Origin: Streptomyces sp. NBC_01460 | Lineage (GTDB): Bacteria; Actinomycetota; Actinomycetes; Streptomycetales; Streptomycetaceae | Direction of reading: 5' to 3' | DNA: 64,000 bases | NCBI RefSeq assembly: GCF_036227405.1 | Contig: NZ_CP109473.1 | Location: 682,001 to 746,000 of the forward strand | Shown here: piece by piece, positions 19,305 through 28,528 of the stretch | How the letters are laid out: each line of letters begins with the position of its first letter | Numbering within the stretch: position 1 is the first letter of the stretch | The notes under the pieces: model-generated | Databases searched by the model: none | Seen by the model: the letters and a program-made list of their open reading frames with translations, nothing else | Told to the model about the DNA's origin: nothing | Position numbers and translations under genes: made by a program

Positions 19305-20750
19305 GTGACTTTCACCGAGGACTCGTTCACCAATTGGAAGACCCGTGAGGAGATCGCGGAGTCGATGATCCCGATCATCGGGAAGCTGCACCGGGAGCAG
19401 GACGTCACGATCCTGATCCACAGCCGCTCCCTGGTGAACAAGTCGGTGGTCAGCATCCTCAAGACCCACCGGTTCGCCCGGCAGATAGCCGGCGAGGAGC
19501 TCTCGGTCACCGAGACCCTCCCGTTCCTGCGGGCTCTCGCCGCACTGGACCTCGGCCCGTCGCAGATCGACCTCGGCATGCTCGCCGCGACCTACCGGAG
19601 CGACGACCGCGGACTGTCCGTCGAGGACTTCACCGCGGAGGCCGTGGCCGGCGCGACGGGAGCCAACAAGACGGAGCGCCGCGAGTCGCGCGACGTCGTC
19701 CTCTACGGGTTCGGCCGCATCGGCCGGCTCCTGGCCCGCCTGCTGATCGAGAAGACCGGTTCCGGCAACGGTCTGCGTCTGCGCGCCATCGTCGTGCGCC
19801 GGGGTGCCGGACAGGACATCGTGAAGCGTGCCTCGCTGCTGCGCCGTGACTCCATCCACGGGCAGTTCCAGGGCACGATCACCGTCGACGAGGCGAACAG
19901 CAGGATCATCGCCAACGGCAACGCGATCCAGGTGATCTACTCCGACGACCCCACGTCGGTGGACTACACGGCCCACGGCATCAAGAACGCCATCCTCATC
20001 GACAACACGGGCCGCTGGCGCGACCGGGAGGGGCTCTCCAGGCACCTGCGCCCCGGCATCGCGAAGGTGGTCCTGACCGCGCCCGGCAAGGGTGACGTCC
20101 CCAACATCGTGCACGGCGTCAACCACGACACGATCAAGCCGGACGAGCAGATCATCTCGTGCGCCTCCTGCACGACCAACGCGATCGTCCCGCCGCTGAA
20201 GGCGATGGCGGACGAGTACGGCGTGCTGCGCGGCCACGTGGAGACCGTCCACTCGTTCACCAACGACCAGAACCTGCTGGACAACTACCACAACTCGGAC
20301 CGCCGTGGCCGTTCGGCGCCGCTCAACATGGTCATCACCGAGACGGGTGCCGCCTCCGCCGTCACCAAGGCGCTGCCGGACCTCCAGGCGAAGATCACCG
20401 GCAGCTCGATCCGCGTGCCGGTCCCGGACGTGTCCATCGCGATCCTCAACCTGCAGCTCGAGCGCGCCACCAGCCGCGAGGAGGTCCTGGACTACCTCCG
20501 CAACGTCTCTCTGACCTCGCCGCTGAGGCGCCAGATCGACTTCATCACGGCGCCCGACGCGGTCTCGAGCGACTTCATCGGCTCCCGCCACGCGTCGATC
20601 GTCGACGCCGGCGCCACCAAGGTCGAGGGCGACAACGCGATCCTCTACCTCTGGTACGACAACGAGTTCGGCTACTCCTCCCAGGTCATCCGGGTCGTGC
20701 AGCACGTCTCCGGCGTGGAGTACCCGACGTACCCGGCCCCCGCGGTCTGA
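19305..20750 (+). CDS. gap: Glyceraldehyde-3-phosphate dehydrogenase, long form
   Basis: Oxidises glyceraldehyde 3-phosphate to 1,3-bisphosphoglycerate. At 481 residues it is about 150 longer than the standard enzyme: a helical N-terminal extension of about 125 residues precedes the NAD-binding loop YGFGRIGR. The catalytic Cys289 lies in SCASCTTNAIVPP and the C-terminal WYDNEFGYSSQV is standard. The GTG at 19305 follows GATGG. This long form is known in actinobacteria alongside a normal gap gene. It lies downstream of the sulfatase with 58 bases between and has its own strong terminator. Whether it is glycolytic or gluconeogenic is not decided by sequence. Confidence 0.92.
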   Translation: MTFTEDSFTNWKTREEIAESMIPIIGKLHREQDVTILIHSRSLVNKSVVSILKTHRFARQIAGEELSVTETLPFLRALAALDLGPSQIDLGMLAATYRSDDRGLSVEDFTAEAVAGATGANKTERRESRDVVLYGFGRIGRLLARLLIEKTGSGNGLRLRAIVVRRGAGQDIVKRASLLRRDSIHGQFQGTITVDEANSRIIANGNAIQVIYSDDPTSVDYTAHGIKNAILIDNTGRWRDREGLSRHLRPGIAKVVLTAPGKGDVPNIVHGVNHDTIKPDEQIISCASCTTNAIVPPLKAMADEYGVLRGHVETVHSFTNDQNLLDNYHNSDRRGRSAPLNMVITETGAASAVTKALPDLQAKITGSSIRVPVPDVSIAILNLQLERATSREEVLDYLRNVSLTSPLRRQIDFITAPDAVSSDFIGSRHASIVDAGATKVEGDNAILYLWYDNEFGYSSQVIRVVQHVSGVEYPTYPAPAV

Positions 20751-20755
20751 CCACC

Positions 20756-20797
20756 GTGCGTCCGGCGGCTCCCTGTGCCGGGAGCCGCCGGACGCAC
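20756..20797 (+). terminator. Strong hairpin after gap
   Basis: Perfect 18-base arms GTGCGTCCGGCGGCTCCC / GGGAGCCGCCGGACGCAC with a 6-base loop directly after the stop codon. No T-run, as is common for Streptomyces terminators. Confidence 0.85.
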
Positions 20798-20863
20798 GCA
20801 GTCGAGCGGCCACCGGCCGAAACCCCCTCGACCTGGCCCCCTCATCGAGGAGATCCTCCGGGT

Positions 20864-21409
20864 ATGGAGTTCCTCTGCTACCACCGCGACCGCATCGGCT
20901 CCCTGGCGCTGCGTGACGAACTGATCGAAGAGCACTGGTCCTACATGGACGGGTACGCGAAGGAGATGATCGCCCGAGGGCCGACCCTGGACGGCGACAC
21001 ACCCACCGGCAGCCTGCACGTCCTCGACCTGCCCTGTCCCGCCGCCGCCCGCGCGTTCGCCTTCGACGAGCCGAACCACCAGGCCGGCGTCTACCGCGAC
21101 GTGCTGCTGCGCCGCTGGCGCAACACGCTGGGACGCACCATGTGGGACTTCCCCGGCGGCGACACCGACGGCAACCGGTACCTGGTGCTCGGCCTCGGCT
21201 CGGGCCCGGCAGCGGACCTCTCGGTGCCGGCCGTCCCGGACGAACTGATCGCCTACGGGCCGCTGCTGTCCGACGACGGCGCCGACTGGCTGGGCACGGC
21301 GGCGCTGGTACGCGCCACGGACCCGGGCGCGGCACGCGACATCCTGACCGAGGACCGGTACGCCGACATCGAGGTCCACGCCTGGCAGTTCGGCGGGCGC
21401 CGGTCCTAG
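20864..21409 (+). CDS. YciI-like protein
   Basis: A 181-residue soluble protein. The N-terminal half (EFLCYHRDRIGSLALRDELIEEHWSYMDGYAKEMIARGPTL-type pattern, ending in a Pro-Asp-rich strand) follows the YciI ferredoxin-like fold, with a His in HWSYM at the position of the family's conserved His; the C-terminal half (IAYGPLLSDDG...ATDPGAARDIL) looks like a second related unit, so it may be a tandem YciI protein. GGAG precedes the ATG. It stands alone after a terminator. The function of this family is poorly known. Confidence 0.7.
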   Translation: MEFLCYHRDRIGSLALRDELIEEHWSYMDGYAKEMIARGPTLDGDTPTGSLHVLDLPCPAAARAFAFDEPNHQAGVYRDVLLRRWRNTLGRTMWDFPGGDTDGNRYLVLGLGSGPAADLSVPAVPDELIAYGPLLSDDGADWLGTAALVRATDPGAARDILTEDRYADIEVHAWQFGGRRS

Positions 21410-21473
21410 GCGTGGACCGGCCGGGGTCCTCCCGGAACGGCCGAGCCGGAACGCCCTGACGGTGCGGGGCGCC

Positions 21474-23639
21474 TCAGGCCAGGTCCGCCTCCTCCGTTCC
21501 CGGCAGGGGCTGTTCGGCCCAGATGGTCTTGCCGGTGCCGCTGTAGCGGGTGCCCCAGCGTTCCGTGAGACTCGCGACGAGCAGCAGACCGCGCCCGCCC
21601 TCGTCGAAGATCCGGGCACGGCGCAGATGGGGCGCGGTACTGCTGCCGTCGACGACCTCGCAGATGAGCGCGGTGTCCCGGATGAGCCGGAGCCGGATGG
21701 GGTCGCCGCCGTAGCGGATGGCGTTGGTGACCAGCTCGCTGACGACGAGCTCCGTGGTGAACACCGCGTCGTCCAGGCCCCACGCCACGAGCTGCGCGGA
21801 GGCTCGCTTGCGGGCCTTCGAGACCACGGCAGGATCCGCGACGAGGTCCCACGAGGCGTAGTGGCCCGCGTCGAGGCGTCTCGTGCGGGCCAACAGCAGA
21901 GCGACGTCGTCGTCCGGCTGCTCGGGGACGAGTGCGTCCATCACGGTGTCGCACGTCTCTTCGAGCGAGTGCGCCGGACGGCCGAGCAGGTCACGCAGTT
22001 CGGCGAGGGCTGTGTCGACGTCCCTGTCGGCCGTCTCGATCAGACCGTCCGTGTACAGGGCCAGCCGACTGCCCTCGGGCAGTTCGAACTCGGCCGCCTC
22101 GAAGGCGACTCCGCCCACTCCGAGCGGCGGCCCCGCGGGCAGCGGCAGTTGTTCGACCGTTCCGTCGGGGCGTGCCACCACCGGCTCGGGGTGGCCCGCC
22201 CTGGCCATCGTGCAGTGTCCGGTCGCCGGGTCGTACACGGCGTAGAGGCAGGTCGCACCGGCGACCGGTGCGCCTTCGGAGCTGTCGGCGGGCTGTTCGC
22301 GGTCGAGCGTGGACACCAGGTCGTCGAGCTGGGTGAGCAGTTCCTCGGGGGCGAGGTCGACGTCGGCGAGGGTCCGTACGGCGGTGCGGAGCCGGCCCAT
22401 GGTGGCCGAGGCGTGGAGGCCGTGGCCGACGACGTCGCCCACCACCAGGGCGACCCGGGCGCCGGACAGCGGGATGACGTCGAACCAGTCTCCTCCGATG
22501 CCCGCGCCCGTGGTGTTCGGGAGATAGCGTGCGGTGGCCTCGACGGCCCTCTGCCGGGCGGCCCGGCGGGGCAGCAGGCTGCGCTGCAGGGCGAGGGCCG
22601 TGGCCCGCTCGCGGGTGTAGCGACGGGCGTTGTCGATACAGACGGCCGCCCGAGAGGCGAGCTCGGCGGCGAGCTGCAGGTCCACGGTGCCGAATCCCCC
22701 GGGCGTCCTGTGCCGGCAGAACAGCGTGGTGCCGAGCGTCACTCCGCGGGCCCGCAGCGGAACCACGAGGACGGAGTGGATCTTGTGGTCCCGCATGCTC
22801 CGCGACCGTACCGGCTCGTCCGCCGCCCAGTCCCGCAGAGTCTCGTCGTCGACGGCGACGCGCACCGGTTCGCCGAGGACCAGCGCGCGGCCGATCACGG
22901 AGTCGCGGTCGTAGGAATGGATCTCGCCGAGGGGGACGACCGACTCGGGGCATCCCTCGAGCACGGACCGCTGGGCCACCCGGTGGAAGCTGATCGTGTC
23001 CCGGTGCAGGACGGAACGCGCCTCGTCACCGGTCAGCACCTCGGAGAGGAGATCGACCGTGACGAAGTCGGCGAAGTCCTCGATGGCGAGCTCCGCCAGC
23101 TCCTCGGCGGTGCGTCCCACGTCCAGGGTGCTGCCGATCCGCCTGCTGGCCTTGTTCAGCACGGCCAGACGCCTCCGTGCCCAGAACTGGTCGGTCGTGT
23201 CGAGTGTCACGACGGACACGCCCTCGACCTCACCCGCGTCGTTCCGTACGGGCGACATCGCCGCCTGCCAGATGTGTTCGCTGCCCTCCACCATGAGGTG
23301 CGTCTCGTACGGCTCGCCCTCGCCCGTTCTCAGCACGCGGGCGATGGCGTCGGAGAGCCCTTCCCCGCCCTCAAGGAACAGTCCCGGCTCGACCTCGCCC
23401 GGACGCAGGCCGAGCAGCGCCGCCTCGGTCCTGCCGACCGATTCGGCCGCGGCCCCGTTCGCCATGGAGAGGAGCTGGTCCCGGCCGAAGTAGGCGACCG
23501 GTACCGGCAGCTGCGCCAGGATCCGGCAGCGTTCCTCCTCGGACGGCAGGCCACCCGGACGCCGGTCGCCGACGGTGTCCGGCGTGCGACCGGCCGTGTC
23601 CGCGGGCGGGCCTGTGGAGCCCGCCTCGTCCATGTTCAC
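21474..23639 (-). CDS. PAS-GAF-PP2C(SpoIIE)-HATPase multidomain phosphatase
   Basis: Sensor phosphatase of 721 residues probably acting in anti-sigma partner switching. Domains in order: PAS (about 40-150), GAF (about 165-345, ending VCIDNARRYTRER), SpoIIE/PP2C phosphatase (about 355-575, with IGGDWFD and VGDVVGHG metal-binding loops), and an RsbW-like HATPase (about 600-715, with N box ELVTNAIRYGG and DEGGRGLLLV). Combining phosphatase and kinase-like domains in one chain is common in Streptomyces. The start is uncertain between GTG 23639 and ATG 23633. No membrane segment. No sigma factor or antagonist gene lies next to it, so its partners are encoded elsewhere. Confidence 0.9.
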   Translation of the reverse strand: MNMDEAGSTGPPADTAGRTPDTVGDRRPGGLPSEEERCRILAQLPVPVAYFGRDQLLSMANGAAAESVGRTEAALLGLRPGEVEPGLFLEGGEGLSDAIARVLRTGEGEPYETHLMVEGSEHIWQAAMSPVRNDAGEVEGVSVVTLDTTDQFWARRRLAVLNKASRRIGSTLDVGRTAEELAELAIEDFADFVTVDLLSEVLTGDEARSVLHRDTISFHRVAQRSVLEGCPESVVPLGEIHSYDRDSVIGRALVLGEPVRVAVDDETLRDWAADEPVRSRSMRDHKIHSVLVVPLRARGVTLGTTLFCRHRTPGGFGTVDLQLAAELASRAAVCIDNARRYTRERATALALQRSLLPRRAARQRAVEATARYLPNTTGAGIGGDWFDVIPLSGARVALVVGDVVGHGLHASATMGRLRTAVRTLADVDLAPEELLTQLDDLVSTLDREQPADSSEGAPVAGATCLYAVYDPATGHCTMARAGHPEPVVARPDGTVEQLPLPAGPPLGVGGVAFEAAEFELPEGSRLALYTDGLIETADRDVDTALAELRDLLGRPAHSLEETCDTVMDALVPEQPDDDVALLLARTRRLDAGHYASWDLVADPAVVSKARKRASAQLVAWGLDDAVFTTELVVSELVTNAIRYGGDPIRLRLIRDTALICEVVDGSSTAPHLRRARIFDEGGRGLLLVASLTERWGTRYSGTGKTIWAEQPLPGTEEADLA

Positions 23640-23811
23640 GGACCCATCACTCGTCCTCCCCGCCTCGGCGGGCCGCCACGGACATACAGCTGCGGCCTTT
23701 GTTCAAGAATGCTCTTGTACGTCCGGGCTCTCAACCGCCGCGCCCGTCGCACGCGGGCCGGGGAAGGCGGGGCTGTCCCCGTGACGCGGCCGTCTCAGCG
23801 GCGGGGTCGTC

Positions 23812-25002
23812 TCAGGGGCGTGACCCGTCGGCCGCGAGAGGGCCGCCCGCGCGGAATGCCAGCCGTGCGAAGCGCTCGCCGATCCTTCGGTGTGTGGCGG
23901 CGTCGGGGTGCAGCGCGTCGGGCAGCGGCAGCTCGGCAGAGTCCGCCTCGCCGTAGAGCTCGCGGCCGTCGAGGTAGTACAGATGCGGGTCCTCGGCCGC
24001 CCGCTGCTCGACGATGCGGGCGAGCTCACGCCTGATGACCGTCAGGGTCAGCTTGCCGGCGGCGGTCTCCGCGGGGTCCCCCGTGGCCCGGAAGCTCAGC
24101 CTGCCCTCGCTCAGGGCGCTGTGGTCCGGGGCGCTGGGGCCGGGGGTGTCCTCGTGGATGGGGCACAGGAGGGGCGAGACCACCAGCAGCGGTGTGGTGG
24201 GGTGACCGTCGCGGATCGTGTCGAGGAAGCCGTGTACGGCCGGGGTGAAGGCACGCAGGCGCATCACGTCGGTGTTGACCAGGTTGATGCCCGCCTTGAC
24301 GCTGATCCGGTCCGCCGGTGTGTCACGCAAGGTGCGTGCGGTGAACGGGTCGAGCAGGGCGCTGCCGCCGTACCCCAGGTTGACCAGTTCGACCCCTCCC
24401 AGGGACGCGGCCAGCGCGGGCCAGGTGGTGGTGGGGCTCGCGGCGTCGGAGCCGTGGCTGATGGAGCTGCCGTGATGCAGCCACACCGCGCGGCCCCGGT
24501 CCGGGACGGCTTCGACGGGGGCGTCGGTGCGCAGGGCGACCAGCTCGGTGGTCTCGTTGTGCGGCAGCCAGATCTCCACGTCCTTCGGCCCGGCTCGCAG
24601 CCCGTCGAAGCGGACGGTACCCACCGGTCCCGGCCGGACCTCGGCGGATCCGGCGGCCATGTCGATGGTCAGGGTGTTGCCGCCCTTCACACCGGCCCGG
24701 CCCACGAGGCGGCCGTCGACCACCAGGTCGTAGATGCCGTCCGGTCGGGGCGGGGCGCCCACGTACGCCCGCTTGGTGGGCAGGGTGTCCAGCTCCACGA
24801 CGGTGGCCCGGGTACGGAGGACGATCCGTACGCCGGAGGGCTGGGCCTCCGCCATGGCCAGTTGCCCGTCGGTGTTCTGGGCGCGGGCCCGGGCGGGCAG
24901 CCGGTGCGGCAGCAGACCGTGTTCGGTGCGCTCCAGGTCGAGGGCACCGCGCACGAGGTCTTCGGTGAGGGGAGTGGTCATCAGCTGGGAGTGGGGGCTC
25001 AT
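23812..25002 (-). CDS. SGNH/GDSL-family hydrolase
   Basis: Putative esterase of 396 residues. A beta-sandwich N-terminal part (about residues 50-165) precedes the SGNH domain: the serine block reads VWLHHGSSISHGS, the glycine block has NLGYGGSALLDP, and the His block has LPDALHPDAATH. No signal peptide. ATG 25002 has GGCGGAG 4 bases away; an internal ATG at 24981 is an alternative. It follows the TetR gene by 49 bases in the same direction and is probably its target. The layout resembles the carbohydrate-esterase-like SGNH group with a jelly-roll N-domain, but the substrate is unknown. Confidence 0.85.
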   Translation of the reverse strand: MSPHSQLMTTPLTEDLVRGALDLERTEHGLLPHRLPARARAQNTDGQLAMAEAQPSGVRIVLRTRATVVELDTLPTKRAYVGAPPRPDGIYDLVVDGRLVGRAGVKGGNTLTIDMAAGSAEVRPGPVGTVRFDGLRAGPKDVEIWLPHNETTELVALRTDAPVEAVPDRGRAVWLHHGSSISHGSDAASPTTTWPALAASLGGVELVNLGYGGSALLDPFTARTLRDTPADRISVKAGINLVNTDVMRLRAFTPAVHGFLDTIRDGHPTTPLLVVSPLLCPIHEDTPGPSAPDHSALSEGRLSFRATGDPAETAAGKLTLTVIRRELARIVEQRAAEDPHLYYLDGRELYGEADSAELPLPDALHPDAATHRRIGERFARLAFRAGGPLAADGSRP

Positions 25003-25051
25003 CGGTCTCCGCCGTCCGTACGTGTGTCTGGTCTGTGGGGCCGGCGGAGCG

Positions 25052-25621
25052 TCAGGAGTCGGGCCAGTTCCGCAGCAGGGCGTCGAGTGCGTCCAGGACC
25101 CGCGACCAGGTCTCCTGGGTGCCGGGGGCGCTGTGGCTGAAGCTTCCGCCGGACTCCAGGCTGATGTAGCCGTGGAAGACGCTGCCGAGCAGCCGGACCG
25201 CGTGCGTCTGGTCCGGCTCCGTCAGGTCGTAGCCGCGCAGGATCGCCCGCGTCATCTGGGCGTGCCGGGCTCCGGCGCTGGCGGCGGCCGCTTCCGGGTC
25301 GAGCCTGAGCTGCGCCGCGGCGTAACGGCCCGGGTGCTCCCTGGCGTAGTCGCGGTAGGCGTTCGCGAACGCCTCCAGCGCGTCCTTGCCCGCACGCCCG
25401 GCAAGCGCCGCGGCGACGCGGTCGGCGAGTTCGGCCAGGGCCAGCAGGGCGATCCTCGTCCTGAGGTCCTGCGAGTTCTTCAGATGCGAGTAGAGACTCG
25501 CGTCCTTGACACCGAACTGCCGGGCGAGTGCCGCGACGGTCACCTTGTCGAAGCCGACCTCGTCGGCCATGTCCGCCCCGGCCTGCGTCAGGCGTTCTGC
25601 GGTCAGTCCTGCTCTGGCCAT
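25052..25621 (-). CDS. TetR family transcriptional regulator
   Basis: A 189-residue repressor. The N-terminal HTH spans about residues 8-48 (VTVAALARQFGVKDASLYSHLKN). The C-terminal half has the TetR_C / WHG-type ligand pocket segments. ATG 25621 is chosen over GTG 25627 because GAAGGG lies 6 bases before it. A clear palindrome lies about 35 bases upstream in its own promoter region, suggesting autorepression; the co-directional GDSL hydrolase gene is the likely partner in the operon. Confidence 0.88.
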   Translation of the reverse strand: MARAGLTAERLTQAGADMADEVGFDKVTVAALARQFGVKDASLYSHLKNSQDLRTRIALLALAELADRVAAALAGRAGKDALEAFANAYRDYAREHPGRYAAAQLRLDPEAAAASAGARHAQMTRAILRGYDLTEPDQTHAVRLLGSVFHGYISLESGGSFSHSAPGTQETWSRVLDALDALLRNWPDS

Positions 25622-25655
25622 GGCCACCCTTCCCTCCGGCAGATTCGATTATGCG

Positions 25656-25678
25656 TTTACCTAATACCATTAGGCAAA
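25656..25678. promoter_or_regulatory. TetR operator candidate
   Basis: TTTACCTAAT-acc-ATTAGGCAAA: 10-base arms with one mismatch around a 3-base centre, the compact spacing usual for TetR operators, placed just ahead of the tetR gene. Confidence 0.65.
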
Positions 25679-25755
25679 TCGCAACACTACCTAGCCGCGA
25701 AGAGGGTATCGGCCATCCCGGCCGAGGTGGACGGCCGACGTGGACGCCGGGCCGC

Positions 25756-26304
25756 TCAGTCCGTGGAGATACGGGCCTGGGCGAGACCGGCCAGGATCGT
25801 CGCGACCGTCTCGTCCGGTGTCTGCCGCGAGGTGTCGACGTACAGCCCGATGTCCGGTGTCTCCTCACGGAGGCCGCGATCGAGGGCCTCGACCGTCCAG
25901 GCGCCGTACCCGGTCTTGTGCCGCGCCGCCTCCCTGGCCCGCACCGCCTCGGTGGAGGGTGCGAGCACGACGACGTACAGCGGCCGTGTGCGCACCCTCG
26001 CGACGTATCGCTCCAGGTCCTCGCCGATGACGATGTCCTGGACGATCGCGGTCCATCCCGCACGCGCGTACTCGTCGGCCACGAGTGCGGAGAGCCTTTG
26101 GCGCAGGTCCAGTTGGGCCCTGGCCTCCTCGGTCTCCTCGGGCATCAGCTCCTCCCGGCCTGAGACGATCATGCGGCGGAACAGGTCGCCCCGCACGTGC
26201 GCCGCCCGCGGCAGACGCTCGGCCAGGAGCTGGGCCACGGTCGACTTCCCCGCCGCCATCACTCCGGTGATCAGGACGACCGCGGGGCCCGGTTCGGCGT
26301 TCAC
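25756..26304 (-). CDS. P-loop kinase-like AAA family protein
   Basis: A 182-residue nucleotide-binding protein with Walker A GVMAAGKST at about residue 14 and a VRGDLFRRMI segment similar to the substrate-binding region of small-molecule kinases (chloramphenicol phosphotransferase, gluconate kinase-like). IVQDIVIGED could be the second acidic motif and RTRPLYVVVL a central strand. GTG 26304 follows GGAGGGG. It is divergent from the SAV_915-like gene. The phosphorylated substrate cannot be named. Confidence 0.75.
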   Translation of the reverse strand: MNAEPGPAVVLITGVMAAGKSTVAQLLAERLPRAAHVRGDLFRRMIVSGREELMPEETEEARAQLDLRQRLSALVADEYARAGWTAIVQDIVIGEDLERYVARVRTRPLYVVVLAPSTEAVRAREAARHKTGYGAWTVEALDRGLREETPDIGLYVDTSRQTPDETVATILAGLAQARISTD

Positions 26305-26508
26305 ACGGCCCCTCCTCTCCCTCGGGAACGCCCCACGGTAACGCGCACGCGTGCCCGTCAGGGAGGTGTATGGACAGGACCGTCGAACGTCAAGGTGCCG
26401 TCAGGGGCCGGGCCGTGGGGTGCCGTCGCGGGGATAGCTTCGGTGCATCGCCCCGGACCGCCTCCCCGCATCCGGGGCGCCACCGTCGGAGAACCCCAGG
26501 AGGGCCCC

Positions 26509-26865
26509 ATGTGTCTGTTCCGGTACGAAAGTGATCCCGAGCCCGAGGAACCGCTCCCGGCCGGGCGTCTGTACGTGCCCGTCCGGCCGGGAGACGGAGC
26601 GGGGACGGCGATCAGGCTGTTCCGCACTCCCCTGGGCACACGCACGGCCGTCGGCTTCACGACCCTGGACCGGCTGGCCCGGACACTGGGCGGGAACCAG
26701 GCGTCCATCCGGCTGTCGGAGGGCCTGCTGCGGGCCCTCTGCGCGCCGCTCGGCGCGGACCTGCTGACAGTCGACCCGGCCCTGTCGGCGCACCCCGTCG
26801 CCCCGCCGGAGCACCGGCCCGGCCGTCTCCCGGTACGGGCCCTGAGCACGGGGACGGCGTCATGA
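26509..26865 (+). CDS. SAV_915-like small protein
   Basis: A 118-residue soluble protein. The segment GTAIRLFRTPLGTRTAVGFTTLDRLARTLG, split over the first two thirds, matches what I recall of a Streptomyces family named after SAV_915 (SseB-like). AGGAGGG precedes the ATG at good distance. Its stop overlaps the lysA-like start (ATGA), so the two are translationally coupled. Function unknown; coupling suggests a role tied to the decarboxylase. Confidence 0.7.
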   Translation: MCLFRYESDPEPEEPLPAGRLYVPVRPGDGAGTAIRLFRTPLGTRTAVGFTTLDRLARTLGGNQASIRLSEGLLRALCAPLGADLLTVDPALSAHPVAPPEHRPGRLPVRALSTGTAS

Positions 26866-28199
26866 CCACGGCTCTCGTCCCCGGGACGACCGCTGCGGAC
26901 GCCGACGACCTGGCCGTATGGCCGGTGTCCACCCGGCGGCAGGCGGACGGAGACGTCGTGGTCGGCGGGGTGGCCCTGACCGAGGTCGCCCACCGTTTCG
27001 GCACACCGGTCTACGTCCTGGACGAGTCGGAGGTACGCGCCCGCTGCCGCGCGTACCGGGCCGCCTTCCCCGACGCCCACGTGATGTACGCCGCCAAGGC
27101 GCTGCTGTGCCGGGCCGTCATCCGCTGGGTACGCGACGAGGGCCTCGGGCTGGACGTGTGCTCGGCGGGCGAGCTGGAACTCGCGGTCACCAGCGGCTTC
27201 CCGCCGGAGCGCGTCATCATGCACGGCAACGCGAAGTCGCCCCGCGACCTGGAGACGGCCCTGCGGCTGGGGGTCGGCACGATCGTCATCGACAGTCCCT
27301 CGGAGATCGCGCGGCTCGCCGCGGCCGTGGGGCCGCACGGCCACCAGCGGGTGATGCTCCGGGTGACGCCCGGCGTCTCCGCCGGCGGGCACGAGAAGAT
27401 CCGCACCGGTACGGACGGCCAGAAGTTCGGGCTCTCCCTGGCGGACGGGTCGGCGGAACACGCGGTCGCCCGCATCCTGAGCCAGCCGCAGCTCCGGCTG
27501 ACCGGCCTGCACTGCCACATCGGCTCACAGATCACCGAGGTCGAGCCGTACGTCGCCTCCCTGCGCCGTGTGGTGGGTCTGATGGCCAGTATCCGCGACG
27601 TCCACGGCATCGCGCTGCCCGAGCTCGACATGGGTGGCGGCCACGGCGTCCCGTACCGGCCCGGCGAGCCCGCACTCGACCTCTCGGCCCTCGCCCGCGA
27701 ACTGCGCTGCGCACTCGCGTCGGCCTGCGCGTCGGCGGGCCTCGACGCACCCCGGCTCGTCATCGAGCCCGGCCGGGCGATCACGGGGCCGGCCGGGGTG
27801 GTGCTCTACCGGGTCCTGGCCGTCAAACACACGGGCGGTCAGGTGTTCGTGGCCGTCGACGGGGGCATGAGCGACAACCCCCGGCCCGCCCTGTACGGGG
27901 CCCGCTACGCGCCACGCCTGATCGGCCGCCGCTCCCCCGCCGCGCCGACGACGGCCACGGTGGTCGGCCGGCACTGCGAGGCGGGCGACGTACTCGCCGC
28001 CGACGTGGAGCTCCCGGGCGACATACGGCCCGGCGACCTCCTCGCCGTACCCGTGGCGGGCGCCTACCACCTGTCCATGGCCTCCGGGTACAACATGGTC
28101 GGCCGGCCCCCGATGGTGGCGGTCGCCGACGGATCCGCCCGGCTGCTGGTACGCCGGGAGACCCTCGACGATTTCCGCGGCCGGGACGTCGGGGAGTAG
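26862..28199 (+). CDS. lysA: Diaminopimelate decarboxylase-like PLP enzyme
   Basis: Fold III PLP-dependent decarboxylase of 445 residues, expected to convert meso-diaminopimelate to lysine. The PLP Lys79 lies in MYAAKALLCR; GLHCHIGSQ, the GGGHGVPY phosphate loop, EPGRAI, and the partner-subunit motifs HCEAGD and YHLSMASGYN are all present. Streptomyces usually has another lysA near hom/thrC, so this may be a paralogue with altered substrate. It is coupled to a SAV_915-like gene. A weak GGGCG hairpin follows (28218-28237). Between it and the kdp genes there are 245 non-coding bases. Confidence 0.85.
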   Translation: MTTALVPGTTAADADDLAVWPVSTRRQADGDVVVGGVALTEVAHRFGTPVYVLDESEVRARCRAYRAAFPDAHVMYAAKALLCRAVIRWVRDEGLGLDVCSAGELELAVTSGFPPERVIMHGNAKSPRDLETALRLGVGTIVIDSPSEIARLAAAVGPHGHQRVMLRVTPGVSAGGHEKIRTGTDGQKFGLSLADGSAEHAVARILSQPQLRLTGLHCHIGSQITEVEPYVASLRRVVGLMASIRDVHGIALPELDMGGGHGVPYRPGEPALDLSALARELRCALASACASAGLDAPRLVIEPGRAITGPAGVVLYRVLAVKHTGGQVFVAVDGGMSDNPRPALYGARYAPRLIGRRSPAAPTTATVVGRHCEAGDVLAADVELPGDIRPGDLLAVPVAGAYHLSMASGYNMVGRPPMVAVADGSARLLVRRETLDDFRGRDVGE

Positions 28200-28444
28200 G
28201 TCAGGGCCGGAACACAGAAGGGCGCCGCCGCCCCTCTCCGATATCACGTCCGCGGGTGAGGACCGATACGGAAAGGGGTGGCGTACGCCTGCCCGAAAAC
28301 CCTCCCGTACGGACGGCGTCAAGAATTCCGCCGCGCCCGTATGGAGCCCGTCAAAGGGGCATTACGCACAGCCGACCCTGCGCTTTGCTTTTGAGCGGCC
28401 GCACCGGCCGATTCCAATTCGTTCACTTCATTCAGGAGCTCACG

Positions 28445-28528
28445 ATGGCCGACCTGGCCTTCGTCGTCACCACGATCGCGGTCTTCGCGCTGGTGGCTCT
28501 CATCGCGAGGGGGGTGACGAAGCTGTGA
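28445..28528 (+). CDS. Tiny membrane peptide preceding kdpF
   Basis: A 27-residue hydrophobic peptide starting [20 protein letters not shown] and ending in a basic GVTKL, i.e. one membrane helix. CAGGAG precedes the ATG. Its stop overlaps the kdpF GTG start (GTGA), so it is coupled to the pump genes. I recall similar peptides before kdpF in other Streptomyces but no named function; it may be a second small subunit or a translational leader. Confidence 0.7.
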   Translation: MADLAFVVTTIAVFALVALIARGVTKL

